Shown here: one piece after another, positions 15,893 through 24,215 of the stretch
Layout of the letters: each line of letters opens with the position of its first letter
Position numbering within the stretch: position 1 is the stretch's first letter
The notes under the pieces: model-generated
Told to the model about the DNA's origin: nothing
What the model saw: the letters and a program-made list of their open reading frames with translations, nothing else
The model's database searches: none
Program-made: the position numbers and the translations under genes
Assembly: GCA_023386155.1 (NCBI GenBank)
Contig: JAEWKH010000066.1
Coordinates: 1-64,000, forward strand
Length of the DNA: 64,000 nt
Direction: 5' to 3'
DNA from: Pseudomonadota bacterium
GTDB lineage: Bacteria > Pseudomonadota > Alphaproteobacteria > Rhizobiales > Beijerinckiaceae

Positions 15893-16861
15893 ATGTATCG
15901 AAAAGTCATGCGCCGCGTCGTCGGTGCCGCGGCCGCCATTGCCCTCGCCGGAGCCAGCGTCCCGGCCCAGGCCCAGGATTTCATCAATATCCTGACCGGC
16001 GGCACCTCGGGCGTCTATTATCCGCTCGGCGTCGCCCTCTCCAAGGTCTTCACGGACAAGGTCCAGGGATCCCGCCCGTCGGTGCAGGCCACCAAGGCCT
16101 CTGTGGAAAACCTCACCCTCCTGCAGCAGGGCAAGGGCGAGATCGGGTTCACCCTCGGCGACAGCCTGGCCATGGGCTGGGCGGGCGACGAGGAGGCCGG
16201 CTTCAAGAGCAAGCTCGACAAGCTGCGCGGCATCACGGCCATCTATCCCAACTACATCCAGATCGTCGCGACCCAGGAATCCGGCATCAAGTCGCTCGCC
16301 GATCTCAAGGGCAAGCGCCTCTCCGTCGGCGCGCCGAAATCCGGCACCGAGCTCAACGCCCGGGCGATCCTGGAGGGCGCAGGCCTCACCTACAAGGATC
16401 TCGGCAAGGTCGAATACCTGCCCTTCGGCGAATCGGTCGAGCTCATGAAGAACCGCCAGCTCGACGCCACCCTGCAATCGGCCGGCCTCGGCGTGTCCTC
16501 GATCCGCGACCTCGCCACCTCGGTGCCGATCGTCGTGGTGGAGATCCCGGCCAGTGTCGTGGACAAGGTAGGCACGCCCTATGTGAAGGCCACGATCCCG
16601 GCCAACACCTATGGCGGCCAGACCGCTCCCGTGCAGACGGCGGCCGTGGTGAACTACCTCGTCACCCATTCCGGCGTGAAGGACGAGACCATCTACCAGA
16701 TGACCAAGGCGATCTATGAGAGCCTGCCGGAGCTCGCCGCGGCCCATGCCGCCGCCAAGGACATCAAGCTCGAGAGCGCGCTCTCCGGCATGCCCGTCCC
16801 GATGCATCCGGGCGCGCAGCGCTATTTCGACGAGAAGGGCGTGAAGAAGCAGGGCTCGTAA
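15893..16861 (+). CDS. TAXI-family TRAP transporter solute receptor
   Basis: A 322-residue periplasmic binding protein of the TAXI branch of TRAP transporters. The signal peptide runs about residues 1-27 (RRVVGAAAAIALAGASVPAQAQ). Mature hallmarks are ILTGGTSGVYYPLGVALSKV, TKASVENLTLLQQGKGEIGFTLGD and LRGITAIYPNYIQIVA. AGGGAG six bases before the ATG fixes the start. It is followed by a hairpin and then the fused TRAP permease on the same strand, so it supplies solute to that channel. Ligands of related receptors include glutamate and other carboxylates; this one's ligand is not readable. Confidence 0.93.
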   Translation: MYRKVMRRVVGAAAAIALAGASVPAQAQDFINILTGGTSGVYYPLGVALSKVFTDKVQGSRPSVQATKASVENLTLLQQGKGEIGFTLGDSLAMGWAGDEEAGFKSKLDKLRGITAIYPNYIQIVATQESGIKSLADLKGKRLSVGAPKSGTELNARAILEGAGLTYKDLGKVEYLPFGESVELMKNRQLDATLQSAGLGVSSIRDLATSVPIVVVEIPASVVDKVGTPYVKATIPANTYGGQTAPVQTAAVVNYLVTHSGVKDETIYQMTKAIYESLPELAAAHAAAKDIKLESALSGMPVPMHPGAQRYFDEKGVKKQGS

Positions 16862-16879
16862 CCCTATCCCTTGATTGAC

Positions 16880-16917
16880 AAAAAAGCCGGGGCAGGTGAA
16901 CTGCTCCGGCTTTTTTC
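16880..16917 (+). terminator. Attenuating terminator between TRAP receptor and permease
   Basis: AAAAAAGCCGG (16880-16890) pairs with CCGGCTTTTTT (16906-16916), with an inner CAG/CTG pair in the loop and a T-rich exit. It begins 19 bases after the receptor stop and ends 47 bases before the permease ATG. It would allow far more receptor than permease message, as is usual for binding-protein systems. Confidence 0.8.
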
Positions 16918-16963
16918 ATTTTGCGCCATCAAGAAGAACTCTCATTGCAGGAGACTGGGCACC

Positions 16964-19258
16964 ATGAGCCAAGGGGTGAACGCATCCGAGGTCGCAACGC
17001 TGGAGGCGCCGTCGACGCCCGTGGCCAACCCTGAGCATGGCCTCCCGGAGAATTTCGGCGAGGGCCTCCTCGGCAAGCTCCTGTTCTGGATCGCGGTGTC
17101 CTTCTCCACCTTCCAGATCGTCACCGCCTTCGGCATCCCCCTCGACAGGCCGCTTCTCGCCGGCGTCACCCTGATGCACCTCGTCGGCGTGGCCTTCGTG
17201 GCATGGGCCGGATGGCTCGTCTTCCTCCGCCTCAGGGGGCGTAGCGTCGTCAACGGGGCGCTGGCCCTGATCACGCTCCTGGTCACTTACGGGCTCATCC
17301 TCAAATTCCCCGGCAGCCTGCCGAGCCAGGTGGTGCGGACGCTCCATGTGGGCTTCCTGAGCCTGGTGGCGGGCGCCATGCTGGCCAACCACAAGGCCCG
17401 CAGCCCTCTCACCCTGGCGCTCGGCTGGCTCGTCGGTCTCGCGGGCTTTGCCATCGGTCTCTATCATTGGGGGCTCTATGAGGAACTCGTGATCCGCTCC
17501 GGCGAGCTCACGCAGGCTGACCTCGTGGTGGGCATCGCGGCAATCGCGATCCTGTTTTATCTCGTCTGGCGCGTCATGGGGCCGGCCCTGCCCATCGTGG
17601 CCGGTATCTTTCTGGCCTATTGCCTGTTCGGCAATTATCTGCCGGCGCCCTTCGACCATCGCGGCTATTCCCTGGAGCAGGTGATCGAGCACATGTCCTT
17701 CGGGACGGAAGGCCTCTACGCCACGCCGACGCTGGTTTCCGCCACCTACATCTTCCTGTTCATCCTGTTTGGCGCGTTCCTTGAGCGCGCGGGCATGATC
17801 CAGCTCTTCACCGATGTGGCGATGGGCCTCTTCGGCGGGGCCAAGGGTGGGCCCGCGAAGGTGGCGGTCTTTTCCTCCGCGCTGATGGGGACGATCTCCG
17901 GATCGGGCGTCGCCAACGTGGTCTCGACGGGGCAGTTCACCATTCCGCTGATGAAGCGCTTCGGCTACCGGGCCGAGTTCGCCGGCGGCGTGGAGGCGAC
18001 GGCCTCCATGGGTGGCCAGATCATGCCGCCGGTCATGGGAGCGGTTGCCTTCATCATGGCCGAAACCATCGATGTCCCCTATGTCGAGATCGTCAAGGCT
18101 GCGATCATCCCGGCCATTCTTTATTATACCTCCGCGTTTCTTGCCGTGCATCTCGAAGCCGGAAAGTCCGGGCTGATGGGTCTCTCGCGATCGGAGCTGC
18201 CGAGCGCCTGGAGGGCTCTCAAGGAGAAGTGGCACCTCATCCTGCCGCTCGCCGTTCTCGTCTATCTCCTGTTCTCCGGCTATACGCCGCTCTTCGCCGG
18301 TTCCATCGGCCTGGCGCTCACGGTGGTGCTCATCCTCGCCGGCTCCTTCGCCCTCGGCATCCTCAATCAGACGGTCCGCATCCTCTTCTGGGTGGGGCTC
18401 GGTCTGGTGGCCGGCGCCTTTCTGTGGGTCGGCGTCACACTCGTTCTCGCCCTTGTGGCGATCCTCGTCCTGTTGAGCCTGTTCGTGCGCGGCGGTCCCG
18501 AGACGCTGGAGGCGTGCCGTGACGCGCTCGCCGACGGCGCCCGCCAGGCGCTGCCCGTCGGGCTGGCCTGCGCGGTCGTCGGCATCGTGATCGGCACGAT
18601 GACTCTGACTGGCATCGGCACGATCTTCGGCAACTGGGTCGTCTCCATCGGCCGGGATTCGCTGATCGCGTCCCTGGTGCTGACCATGTTCGTCAGCCTC
18701 ATCCTCGGCATGGGCATCCCGACGATTCCCAACTACATCATCACCTCGTCGCTCGCCGCGCCGGCCCTGCTGACGCTCGATGTGCCGCTCATCGTCTCGC
18801 ACATGTTCGTCTTCTATTTCGGCATCATGGCGGATCTGACGCCTCCGGTCGCTTTGGCGGCCTTCGCAGCGGCGCCCATCGCGAAGGCCTCAGGCTTCAG
18901 GATCGGCTTCGCGGCTCTTCGGATCGCGCTGCCCGGCTTCGTCATTCCCTACATGGCGGTGTACGATCCGGCGCTCATGATGCAGCCGGTGGAGGGCTTG
19001 TCCGGCGCCGCCTATTGGGGGAACGTCGCCTATATGGTGGTGAAGGCGAGCCTCGCTGTCGTGCTGTGGGGCGCGGCCTCCGTGGGCTATCTCAGCACGA
19101 GAATGCCCTGGTGGGAGCGGATCACCGCCGCCGTCGCCGCGGGCTTCCTCGTGCTGGCCCTGCCCATCACCGATGAGATCGGCTTCGCCCTCACGGTTCT
19201 CGTGCTCGGCTTCCACATCTGGCGGTCGCGCCGGGCTGCCAATCCCGCCATCGGCTGA
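16964..19258 (+). CDS. TRAP transporter permease, fused 4TM/12TM subunits
   Basis: A 764-residue inner-membrane protein combining the small (DctQ-like) and large (DctM-like) TRAP subunits, the usual form for TAXI systems. The N-terminal third has several spans (LLFWIAVSFSTFQIV, LALITLLVTYGLIL), and the DctM part carries GTISGSGVANVVSTGQFTIP and AGGVEATASMGGQIMPPVMGAVAF (from about residue 310), with the mirrored GMGIPTIPNYIITSSLAAPAL and DLTPPVALAAFAAAPIA in the second half. AGGAGA lies ten bases before the ATG; the earlier in-frame start falls inside the terminator. Its stop overlaps the ATG of the DUF1850 gene (TGATG). Confidence 0.94.
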   Translation: MSQGVNASEVATLEAPSTPVANPEHGLPENFGEGLLGKLLFWIAVSFSTFQIVTAFGIPLDRPLLAGVTLMHLVGVAFVAWAGWLVFLRLRGRSVVNGALALITLLVTYGLILKFPGSLPSQVVRTLHVGFLSLVAGAMLANHKARSPLTLALGWLVGLAGFAIGLYHWGLYEELVIRSGELTQADLVVGIAAIAILFYLVWRVMGPALPIVAGIFLAYCLFGNYLPAPFDHRGYSLEQVIEHMSFGTEGLYATPTLVSATYIFLFILFGAFLERAGMIQLFTDVAMGLFGGAKGGPAKVAVFSSALMGTISGSGVANVVSTGQFTIPLMKRFGYRAEFAGGVEATASMGGQIMPPVMGAVAFIMAETIDVPYVEIVKAAIIPAILYYTSAFLAVHLEAGKSGLMGLSRSELPSAWRALKEKWHLILPLAVLVYLLFSGYTPLFAGSIGLALTVVLILAGSFALGILNQTVRILFWVGLGLVAGAFLWVGVTLVLALVAILVLLSLFVRGGPETLEACRDALADGARQALPVGLACAVVGIVIGTMTLTGIGTIFGNWVVSIGRDSLIASLVLTMFVSLILGMGIPTIPNYIITSSLAAPALLTLDVPLIVSHMFVFYFGIMADLTPPVALAAFAAAPIAKASGFRIGFAALRIALPGFVIPYMAVYDPALMMQPVEGLSGAAYWGNVAYMVVKASLAVVLWGAASVGYLSTRMPWWERITAAVAAGFLVLALPITDEIGFALTVLVLGFHIWRSRRAANPAIG

Positions 19259-19626
19259 TGATCTGCCTGCTGGCCGGCTCCGCGGTCGCGCCCCTCATGG
19301 CGGGCGCGATCACGCTCGCCTGGACGCATTCGGTCGAAAAGATCGCCTGGGAGGAGGACTGGCGCTCGACGCCGGCCGGGCTCGAACTGGTCGAGGCGCG
19401 GGTGCGCGGGTCAGGCGCCGGGATGGAGCCTCCGCCGGAGTCCAGGCTCGTCAACGGGGTCTGGTCGTGGCATCCGAACCTGCCGCCGCAGCGCCAGGTG
19501 GTCATGCGCCGTTCGGGCGCGACGGCGGATTGGCGGATCTGCATTGCGGGCCGGTGCCGCCCGATGGAGGCCTATGTCCCGGCTGGAGCCGATCCGGTCG
19601 TGATGAAGGTGTGCGAGGGGTCTTAA
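19258..19626 (+). CDS. DUF1850 family protein, TRAP-associated
   Basis: A 122-residue protein opening with a hydrophobic stretch (MICLLAGSAVAPLMAGAITLAW), probably a signal or anchor that exposes the rest to the periplasm. The pattern SVEKIAWEEDWR...LVEARVRGSGAGMEPP is the DUF1850 hallmark. Such genes regularly sit beside TAXI-TRAP permeases, and here the start overlaps the permease stop by one base, so they are translationally coupled. It ends with two cysteine pairs possible (CIAGRC, VCEGS). Its role in transport is not established. It overlaps the convergent small membrane gene by four bases. Confidence 0.85.
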   Translation: MICLLAGSAVAPLMAGAITLAWTHSVEKIAWEEDWRSTPAGLELVEARVRGSGAGMEPPPESRLVNGVWSWHPNLPPQRQVVMRRSGATADWRICIAGRCRPMEAYVPAGADPVVMKVCEGS

Positions 19627-19865
19627 GCCCGCCCGGTCAGCGGCTCGACGGCGACGCAGCGGCGCCAGAGGCTCACGAGGATGTAGATGGCGAAGAGGCT
19701 GAAGAGGCCCATGAGGACGTAGCCCACGATATCGCCGAGCTCGAACAGGCCCGCGATGGCCCAGCCGGCGGCGATCGCGACGCCGAAGACCTCTGCGCCC
19801 ACCAGGATCATGATGCTCATGATGGTGATCACGTTGCGCCAGTTGGTGCTTTTCGCCTGAGCCAC
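19623..19865 (-). CDS. Small hypothetical membrane protein, two or three spans
   Basis: An 80-residue inner-membrane protein with spans at about residues 11-30 (VITIMSIMILVGAEVFGVAI), 32-45 and 50-68 (LMGLFSLFAIYILVSLWRR). No named family is recognised. The start MAQAKSTNWRN is polar and plausible. The 3' end overlaps the convergent DUF1850 gene by four bases, which argues that both frames are real and tightly packed. Function unknown; a subunit or regulator of a membrane complex is possible. Confidence 0.65.
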   Translation of the reverse strand: MAQAKSTNWRNVITIMSIMILVGAEVFGVAIAAGWAIAGLFELGDIVGYVLMGLFSLFAIYILVSLWRRCVAVEPLTGRA

Positions 19866-19968
19866 TTTTGCCTCACTTCATTTCGTGCGGATGGGACTAC
19901 CCTAAACGCCCCCTCCGGTGCAAGTTCTCCCCGAATCTCATTCTGTCGCGCCTCACATTCAAGAGCCC

Positions 19969-21567
19969 ATGCCCGAGACACCTGTTTTCTCGACAGCCGC
20001 CGTTGCGGCCCCTCACACCCTTGCAGCCGAGACGGGCCAGACCATCCTCGCCGCAGGCGGCAATGCGGTCGAGGCCATGGTGGCCATGGCGGCGACGATC
20101 GCCGTGGTCTACCCGCACATGAACGGCCTGGGCGGCGACGGGTTCTGGCTCGTGCGCGAGCCGAGGGGCCGCGTCCATGCCCTCGATGCCTCGGGACCCG
20201 CCGGCTCGCTTGCCACGATCAGGCGCTACCGGGACAAGGGCTATGACGCCATCCCGCCGCGCGGGCCCGACGCGGCGCTCACGGTGGCCGGGGCGGTGGC
20301 CGGATGGGCGCTGGCGCTCGAGCTCGCCAGGGCGCTCGGCGGGCAACTGCCCCTCGACCTCCTGCTCGGCGATGCCGTCCGGTTTGCCCGCGACGGATAC
20401 CCGGTCTCCCGCTCCGAGGCGCGGTTCCGGACCGGCGAGGAAGCCGCCCTCTATGAGGTTCCCGGTTTTGCCGAGGTCTTCCTGGTCGAAGGCAAGAGAG
20501 CGCCGGAAGGCACGCAGAGGCGGACGCCGCGTCTCGCCGACACCCTGGAGCAGCTCGCCCATGCGGGCCTCGCCGATTTCTACCGGGGCGATGTGGGGCG
20601 GGAGATCGCCGGCGATCTGGAACGGATCGCCAGCCCTGTTACTCGCAAGGATCTGGAGACCTATCGCGCCCGCGTGGTGGAGCCTCTCAGCCTGCGGCTG
20701 AAGGGTTCCACGATCTACAACCTGCCGCCGCCGAGCCAGGGCCTCGCCACCCTGCTGATCCTCGGGATGGCCGAGCGCCTCGAGGGGCTCGGGGGCGAGA
20801 CGGCTGAACGCCATCACGGGCTCATCGAGGCCTCGAAGCGCGCCTTCGCCATCCGCGACCGGGTGGTCGCGGACCCGCGAAACCTCGCCCACGACCCGGC
20901 CTCCTTCCTGACGTCCCAGGGCCTGGAACGGGAGGCTGCGCTCATTGACATGAAGCGGGCTGCCTCCTTCCCCCTGCCGCGCCCCATCGACGGGGACACG
21001 ATCTGGATGGGAGCCATCGACCGTGACGGGCTCGCCGTGTCCTATATCCAGTCCGTGTTCTGGGCCTATGGCTCCGGCTGCCTGCTTCCGGCGACGGGGG
21101 TCCTCTGGCACAACCGTGGCGCGGCCTTCTCGCTCGACCCCGCGAGCCGCAACCGCCTGGAGCCGGGCCATCGGCCGCTCCATTCCCTCAATCCGGCCAT
21201 GGCCGTGTTCGACGATGGGCGGGTTTTGCCCTTCGGGGCGATGGGCGGCGAAACACAGCCTCAGTTCCTCAGCCAGATCTTTTCGCGCTACGCGGAGGCC
21301 GGCATGGGGCTGGCGGACGCCGTGGAGGCGCCCCGCTGGCTCCTCGATGCGGGGCTGCGCGGGCAGGAGGCCATGCTGAAGGTGGAGAGCCATTTCGACC
21401 CCGGCCTGATCCGCGGCCTCTCACGGCGCGGCCATATGATCGAGGAGATGGACGAGGCCTATACCGGACGCTTCGGCCATGCGGGCATGCTGGTGAAGCA
21501 CCCGCGCAACGGACGCGTCGAGGCTGTGCACGATCCGCGCTCCGACGGGGGATCGTTGGGATTGTGA
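19969..21567 (+). CDS. Gamma-glutamyltransferase-family Ntn hydrolase
   Basis: A 532-residue protein of the gamma-glutamyltranspeptidase superfamily, which cleaves itself at a threonine that becomes the nucleophile. The N-terminal part has AAETGQTILAAGGNAVEAMVA and HMNGLGGDGFWLV. The processing site is DGDTIWMGAIDRDG (about residue 342), with threonine retained, followed by YIQSVFWAYGSG and the LEPGHRPLHSLNPAM block. No signal peptide is present, so it is probably cytosolic. That and the DGDT-IWMGAIDRDG context resemble oxamate amidohydrolase (HpxW-like) members more than periplasmic Ggt. The exact substrate is uncertain. ATG at 19969 is chosen because the upstream extension lacks family similarity. 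Confidence 0.88.
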   Translation: MPETPVFSTAAVAAPHTLAAETGQTILAAGGNAVEAMVAMAATIAVVYPHMNGLGGDGFWLVREPRGRVHALDASGPAGSLATIRRYRDKGYDAIPPRGPDAALTVAGAVAGWALALELARALGGQLPLDLLLGDAVRFARDGYPVSRSEARFRTGEEAALYEVPGFAEVFLVEGKRAPEGTQRRTPRLADTLEQLAHAGLADFYRGDVGREIAGDLERIASPVTRKDLETYRARVVEPLSLRLKGSTIYNLPPPSQGLATLLILGMAERLEGLGGETAERHHGLIEASKRAFAIRDRVVADPRNLAHDPASFLTSQGLEREAALIDMKRAASFPLPRPIDGDTIWMGAIDRDGLAVSYIQSVFWAYGSGCLLPATGVLWHNRGAAFSLDPASRNRLEPGHRPLHSLNPAMAVFDDGRVLPFGAMGGETQPQFLSQIFSRYAEAGMGLADAVEAPRWLLDAGLRGQEAMLKVESHFDPGLIRGLSRRGHMIEEMDEAYTGRFGHAGMLVKHPRNGRVEAVHDPRSDGGSLGL

Positions 21568-22188
21568 TCAGCTGACGCCGAGATAACGGCCGGGCTTGTG
21601 GTTGGTGGCAATGACAAGGTTGATCACGATTGTCGCGAGGAGCGAGAGGGCGAACTGCTCCAGCGTCACCACGAACAGGGAGGCGAGCAGGATCAGCCCG
21701 TCGATGGCGAGCTGCACGTATCCGGCGGAGAGGCCGTAGCACTCCTGGGCGTAGAGGGCGAGGATGTTGACGCCGCCCAGGCTCGTGCGGTGGCGGAACA
21801 GGATCAGCAGGCCCAGCCCCACCAGCATGCCGCCGGCGACCGCCGCATAGATCGGGTTGAGGTAGTCGATGCCCACCCAGGCGGTGGTGAGCGTCGTGAG
21901 ATACGAAACCATGAGCACGGCGAGGAAGGTCCGCACCGTGAGCTTCCAGCCCATACGCAGGATGGAGAGCGCATAGAACGGCAGGTTCACGGCGAGGAAG
22001 AGCGACCCGAATTCGAAGCCGGTCGCATATTGCAGCAGCAGCGAGAGACCCGCCGTGCCGCCCGTGAGCAGGGTGGCCTTCGACAGGAAGGCGACACCGA
22101 GGGCAACGATCAGCGTGCCCGTGAAGACGGCCGCGATATCCTCATGCAGACGATGAGCATTCGTCGAAGATGTGGCGTCCGCGCTCAA
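21568..22188 (-). CDS. YitT family membrane protein
   Basis: An inner-membrane protein of about 206 residues with five or six spans, matching the YitT (DUF161) family: VALGVAFLSKATLLTGGTAG near the N-terminus, VNLPFYALSILRMGWKLTVRT and GIDYLNPIYAAVAGGMLVGLG, then RHRTSLGGVNILALYAQE. The family is widespread and of unknown function; the C-terminal substrate-like domain of the longer members is absent. A TTG start is required. TTG at 22188 has AGGGG seven bases upstream, while the TTG two codons earlier (22194) is too close to it. The stop directly abuts that of the convergent GGT-family gene. Confidence 0.82.
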   Translation of the reverse strand: MSADATSSTNAHRLHEDIAAVFTGTLIVALGVAFLSKATLLTGGTAGLSLLLQYATGFEFGSLFLAVNLPFYALSILRMGWKLTVRTFLAVLMVSYLTTLTTAWVGIDYLNPIYAAVAGGMLVGLGLLILFRHRTSLGGVNILALYAQECYGLSAGYVQLAIDGLILLASLFVVTLEQFALSLLATIVINLVIATNHKPGRYLGVS

Positions 22189-22194
22189 GAACAA

Positions 22195-22350
22195 ACCCCT
22201 GGGAGATTCCTGTGCTATACCGGCTCTTCACAGGTGCACCAACTACGTAGAAATACAGGGCTGGCGCATAGGACCGATCCCGAAGGTGCAAGTCCGTTCA
22301 TGGGGCCGATTCGTCCAGGGACGAGCCGTGCGGCCCGGGCAATCATCCGG
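22195..22350. other. Gap of 156 bases before the YitT gene, no gene recognised
   Basis: It lies between the NicO stop and the YitT start. One small dyad is visible (TCGTCC-ag-GGACGA, about 22311-22324). Short frames run through it but none has a credible start or composition. It may be the leader and promoter of the YitT gene. Confidence 0.4.
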
Positions 22351-23364
22351 TCAGAGGCCTCCCGCGCTCCACAGGCCGTAGAGCAGGCTTGCTCCCAGGA
22401 CCAGCACGAAGGCGGCGGCCAGGAGTTCGAGCCACGCGATGGCGATGGCGCCCGTTGCGCCGCGCCCGCCTGCAACCTTCAACGCCATGGCCTTGAAGAA
22501 GACCGCGAGCGCCGCGATGGCCCCGGTGGTGAGCGCCGTGCCGAGCGCCATGGCGAAGGTCGCCGCGATGCCGGCCGCGAACAGGCCCTGCGACAGGGCG
22601 AAGACGAGGACGATGAGCGCGCCCGCGCAGGGGCGGATGCCGGCGGCGATGGCCACGCCGGCCATGTCGCGCCAGCGCGTCAGCCGACCGATGTCCTCGG
22701 GCGGCGGCATGTGGACGTGATCGCAATCCTCCTGGACCGCCGCATAGGGGTTTCGGGCCAGCGCCATGACGCCGAGAACCTTCCCCGCCTTGCGCCAGGC
22801 CATGACCGCGCCGAGCAGCGCCACGGCCACGAAGCTTGCCAGCTCCACGTTCAGGGCGAGCTTGTTCATGGTGGAGGCGGTGGCGCGCAGCGCCAGGTTC
22901 ACGACGGACACGATGGCGACGGCGACCAGGGCCTGCACGAGGGCGGCCGCGAGGCTTAAGGCAAAGCCCTTGCGCAGGGCCTTCTCGTCGGCCACCAGAT
23001 AGGCCGAGATCACGCCCTTGCCGTGCCCGGGCCCGGCCGCGTGGAAGACCCCATAGGCGAAGCCGACGAGCAGCAGGGAGTAGAGGGCGGAGCCGTTCTC
23101 CTTCATCTCGCGCACGCCCGCCTGAAGGCTCGCATAGAAGCCGGACTGCACGGAGAGGATCCAGGCCCCCAGGCTTCCCGAGGGCGTCGCTTCCCGCAGG
23201 CCCATGCCGAACGGGTTGCGCGGCGGCGGCTTGCTTAACGGACCGAGCCACAGGCCGATCAGGCCCATCGCCACGGCGATGACCGCGACGGCCGCGAGCA
23301 TGAGGCCGAGCCGCCGCCACAGCGGCCGGCGGCCGGCGCCGGGAAGGACAGGGAGATCGGACAT
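22351..23364 (-). CDS. Nickel/cobalt transporter, NicO (RcnA-like) family
   Basis: A 337-residue inner-membrane protein with about seven spans. The NicO metal signatures are visible: FHAAGPGHGKGVISAYLVAD (about residues 107-126) and GIRPCAGALIVLVFAL in the second half, separated by a cytosolic loop with a histidine-bearing DCDHVHMPPPED stretch. The family moves nickel or cobalt, outward in RcnA and inward in other members; direction is not decidable here. The ATG at 23364 overlaps the TGA of the DUF1007 gene (TGATG), showing coupling; an ATG three codons earlier is also possible. With DUF1007 it forms the standard two-gene NicO unit. Confidence 0.9.
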   Translation of the reverse strand: MSDLPVLPGAGRRPLWRRLGLMLAAVAVIAVAMGLIGLWLGPLSKPPPRNPFGMGLREATPSGSLGAWILSVQSGFYASLQAGVREMKENGSALYSLLLVGFAYGVFHAAGPGHGKGVISAYLVADEKALRKGFALSLAAALVQALVAVAIVSVVNLALRATASTMNKLALNVELASFVAVALLGAVMAWRKAGKVLGVMALARNPYAAVQEDCDHVHMPPPEDIGRLTRWRDMAGVAIAAGIRPCAGALIVLVFALSQGLFAAGIAATFAMALGTALTTGAIAALAVFFKAMALKVAGGRGATGAIAIAWLELLAAAFVLVLGASLLYGLWSAGGL

Positions 23365-24005
23365 CAGGGACATGCGATGATGGCCCTGTTGGAATATTCG
23401 ATGCCGATCCCCTGCGCCGGGAGCGCACCCTCGTTCTGCAGGATCTGCTGCATGGTGGTATCGAGCGGCTTGGCCTTGGCGATGCTGGTCACGCAGCCCT
23501 GGGGCGCGTTGGCGAGGGACACGGGTGCCTGACCGTCCGAGAGGCTGAAATAGACGAAGAAGGTCGGGTCCTCGATCTCGATGGACACGGCCCCCGACGG
23601 GGCCACCGGCGCCTTGAGGGGCAGGAGGAACGACATGGCGACCTGGGTCTTCTCCATGGTCATCCGGGCTTCGCGCGGGGAGGCGAAGCTCTGCGGCTTG
23701 CCGCGGGCCTTCAGCACCGTGAAGTAGTCGAATTCGTTCAGGGAGGCGGCATTCTCGTCCGCGAGCTCCTGGAGCTCCTCCGGGGAGAGCTTGCCGTCAT
23801 TGTCCCGGTCGAGGCCCTGCGTGACATAGGCCGTATAGGCCTCGTCGAAGGTCCAGTGATGGCGCACGCCCGTTACCGTCCCGTTTGGCGCGAAGACGAT
23901 CTCCGCCCTGGCCGTGACCCACACATGGGGGTGAGCGAGGGCCGGCGAGGCCAGGCCCAGGGCGAAGGTCGCCAGGACAGATGTCAGACCGAGATGGCGT
24001 GTCAT
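23364..24005 (-). CDS. DUF1007 family exported protein with EF-hand
   Basis: A 213-residue exported protein found beside NicO transporters. The signal peptide is MTRHLGLTSVLATFALGLASPALA, and the mature protein begins HPHVWVTARAEIVF, the DUF1007 hallmark whose histidines could bind metal. A canonical EF-hand loop, DRDNDGKLSPEE (about residues 71-82), is visible, predicting calcium binding. The start at 24005 is preferred to an earlier ATG that would add 22 residues before the signal. It is transcribed away from the indolepyruvate oxidoreductase gene; the intergenic dyad at 24132 could influence either. Confidence 0.87.
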   Translation of the reverse strand: MTRHLGLTSVLATFALGLASPALAHPHVWVTARAEIVFAPNGTVTGVRHHWTFDEAYTAYVTQGLDRDNDGKLSPEELQELADENAASLNEFDYFTVLKARGKPQSFASPREARMTMEKTQVAMSFLLPLKAPVAPSGAVSIEIEDPTFFVYFSLSDGQAPVSLANAPQGCVTSIAKAKPLDTTMQQILQNEGALPAQGIGIEYSNRAIIACP

Positions 24006-24131
24006 GCGTTGACCCAGGAAATGCGACGCTTTCGGCGAAAGCAGGACCACGGAAGCGTATGAGGCTTTCATGGTTAACAGAGGCGAAACGAAGGCATTCG
24101 ATCACGAGGCTCGATTGACGGGCTCTGGAAG

Positions 24132-24154
24132 ATATGTCAGCATTACTGACATAT
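24132..24154. promoter_or_regulatory. Perfect 9-5-9 inverted repeat upstream of the indolepyruvate oxidoreductase gene
   Basis: ATATGTCAG (24132-24140) and CTGACATAT (24146-24154) are perfect arms separated by CATTA. The site lies 61 bases before the ATG of the oxidoreductase and 126 bases from the divergent DUF1007 start. Symmetry, spacing and position are those of a dimeric regulator's operator. The regulator is not in this window and cannot be named. Confidence 0.6.
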
Positions 24155-24215
24155 TCCACGACAAGAAGACCGGGAAACCGGCAGCGGGGCAGAGGCTCCA
24201 GGAGGAAAACGGATA

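Noticed and set aside
22255..22350. Possible cobalamin riboswitch, because GGTGCAAGTCCG recalls part of the B12 element and a nickel/cobalt gene is adjacent
   Set aside because: No B12-box-like AGCCAGGAGACC or GCCACTG core is found in order, and the strand and position do not lead into the NicO gene.
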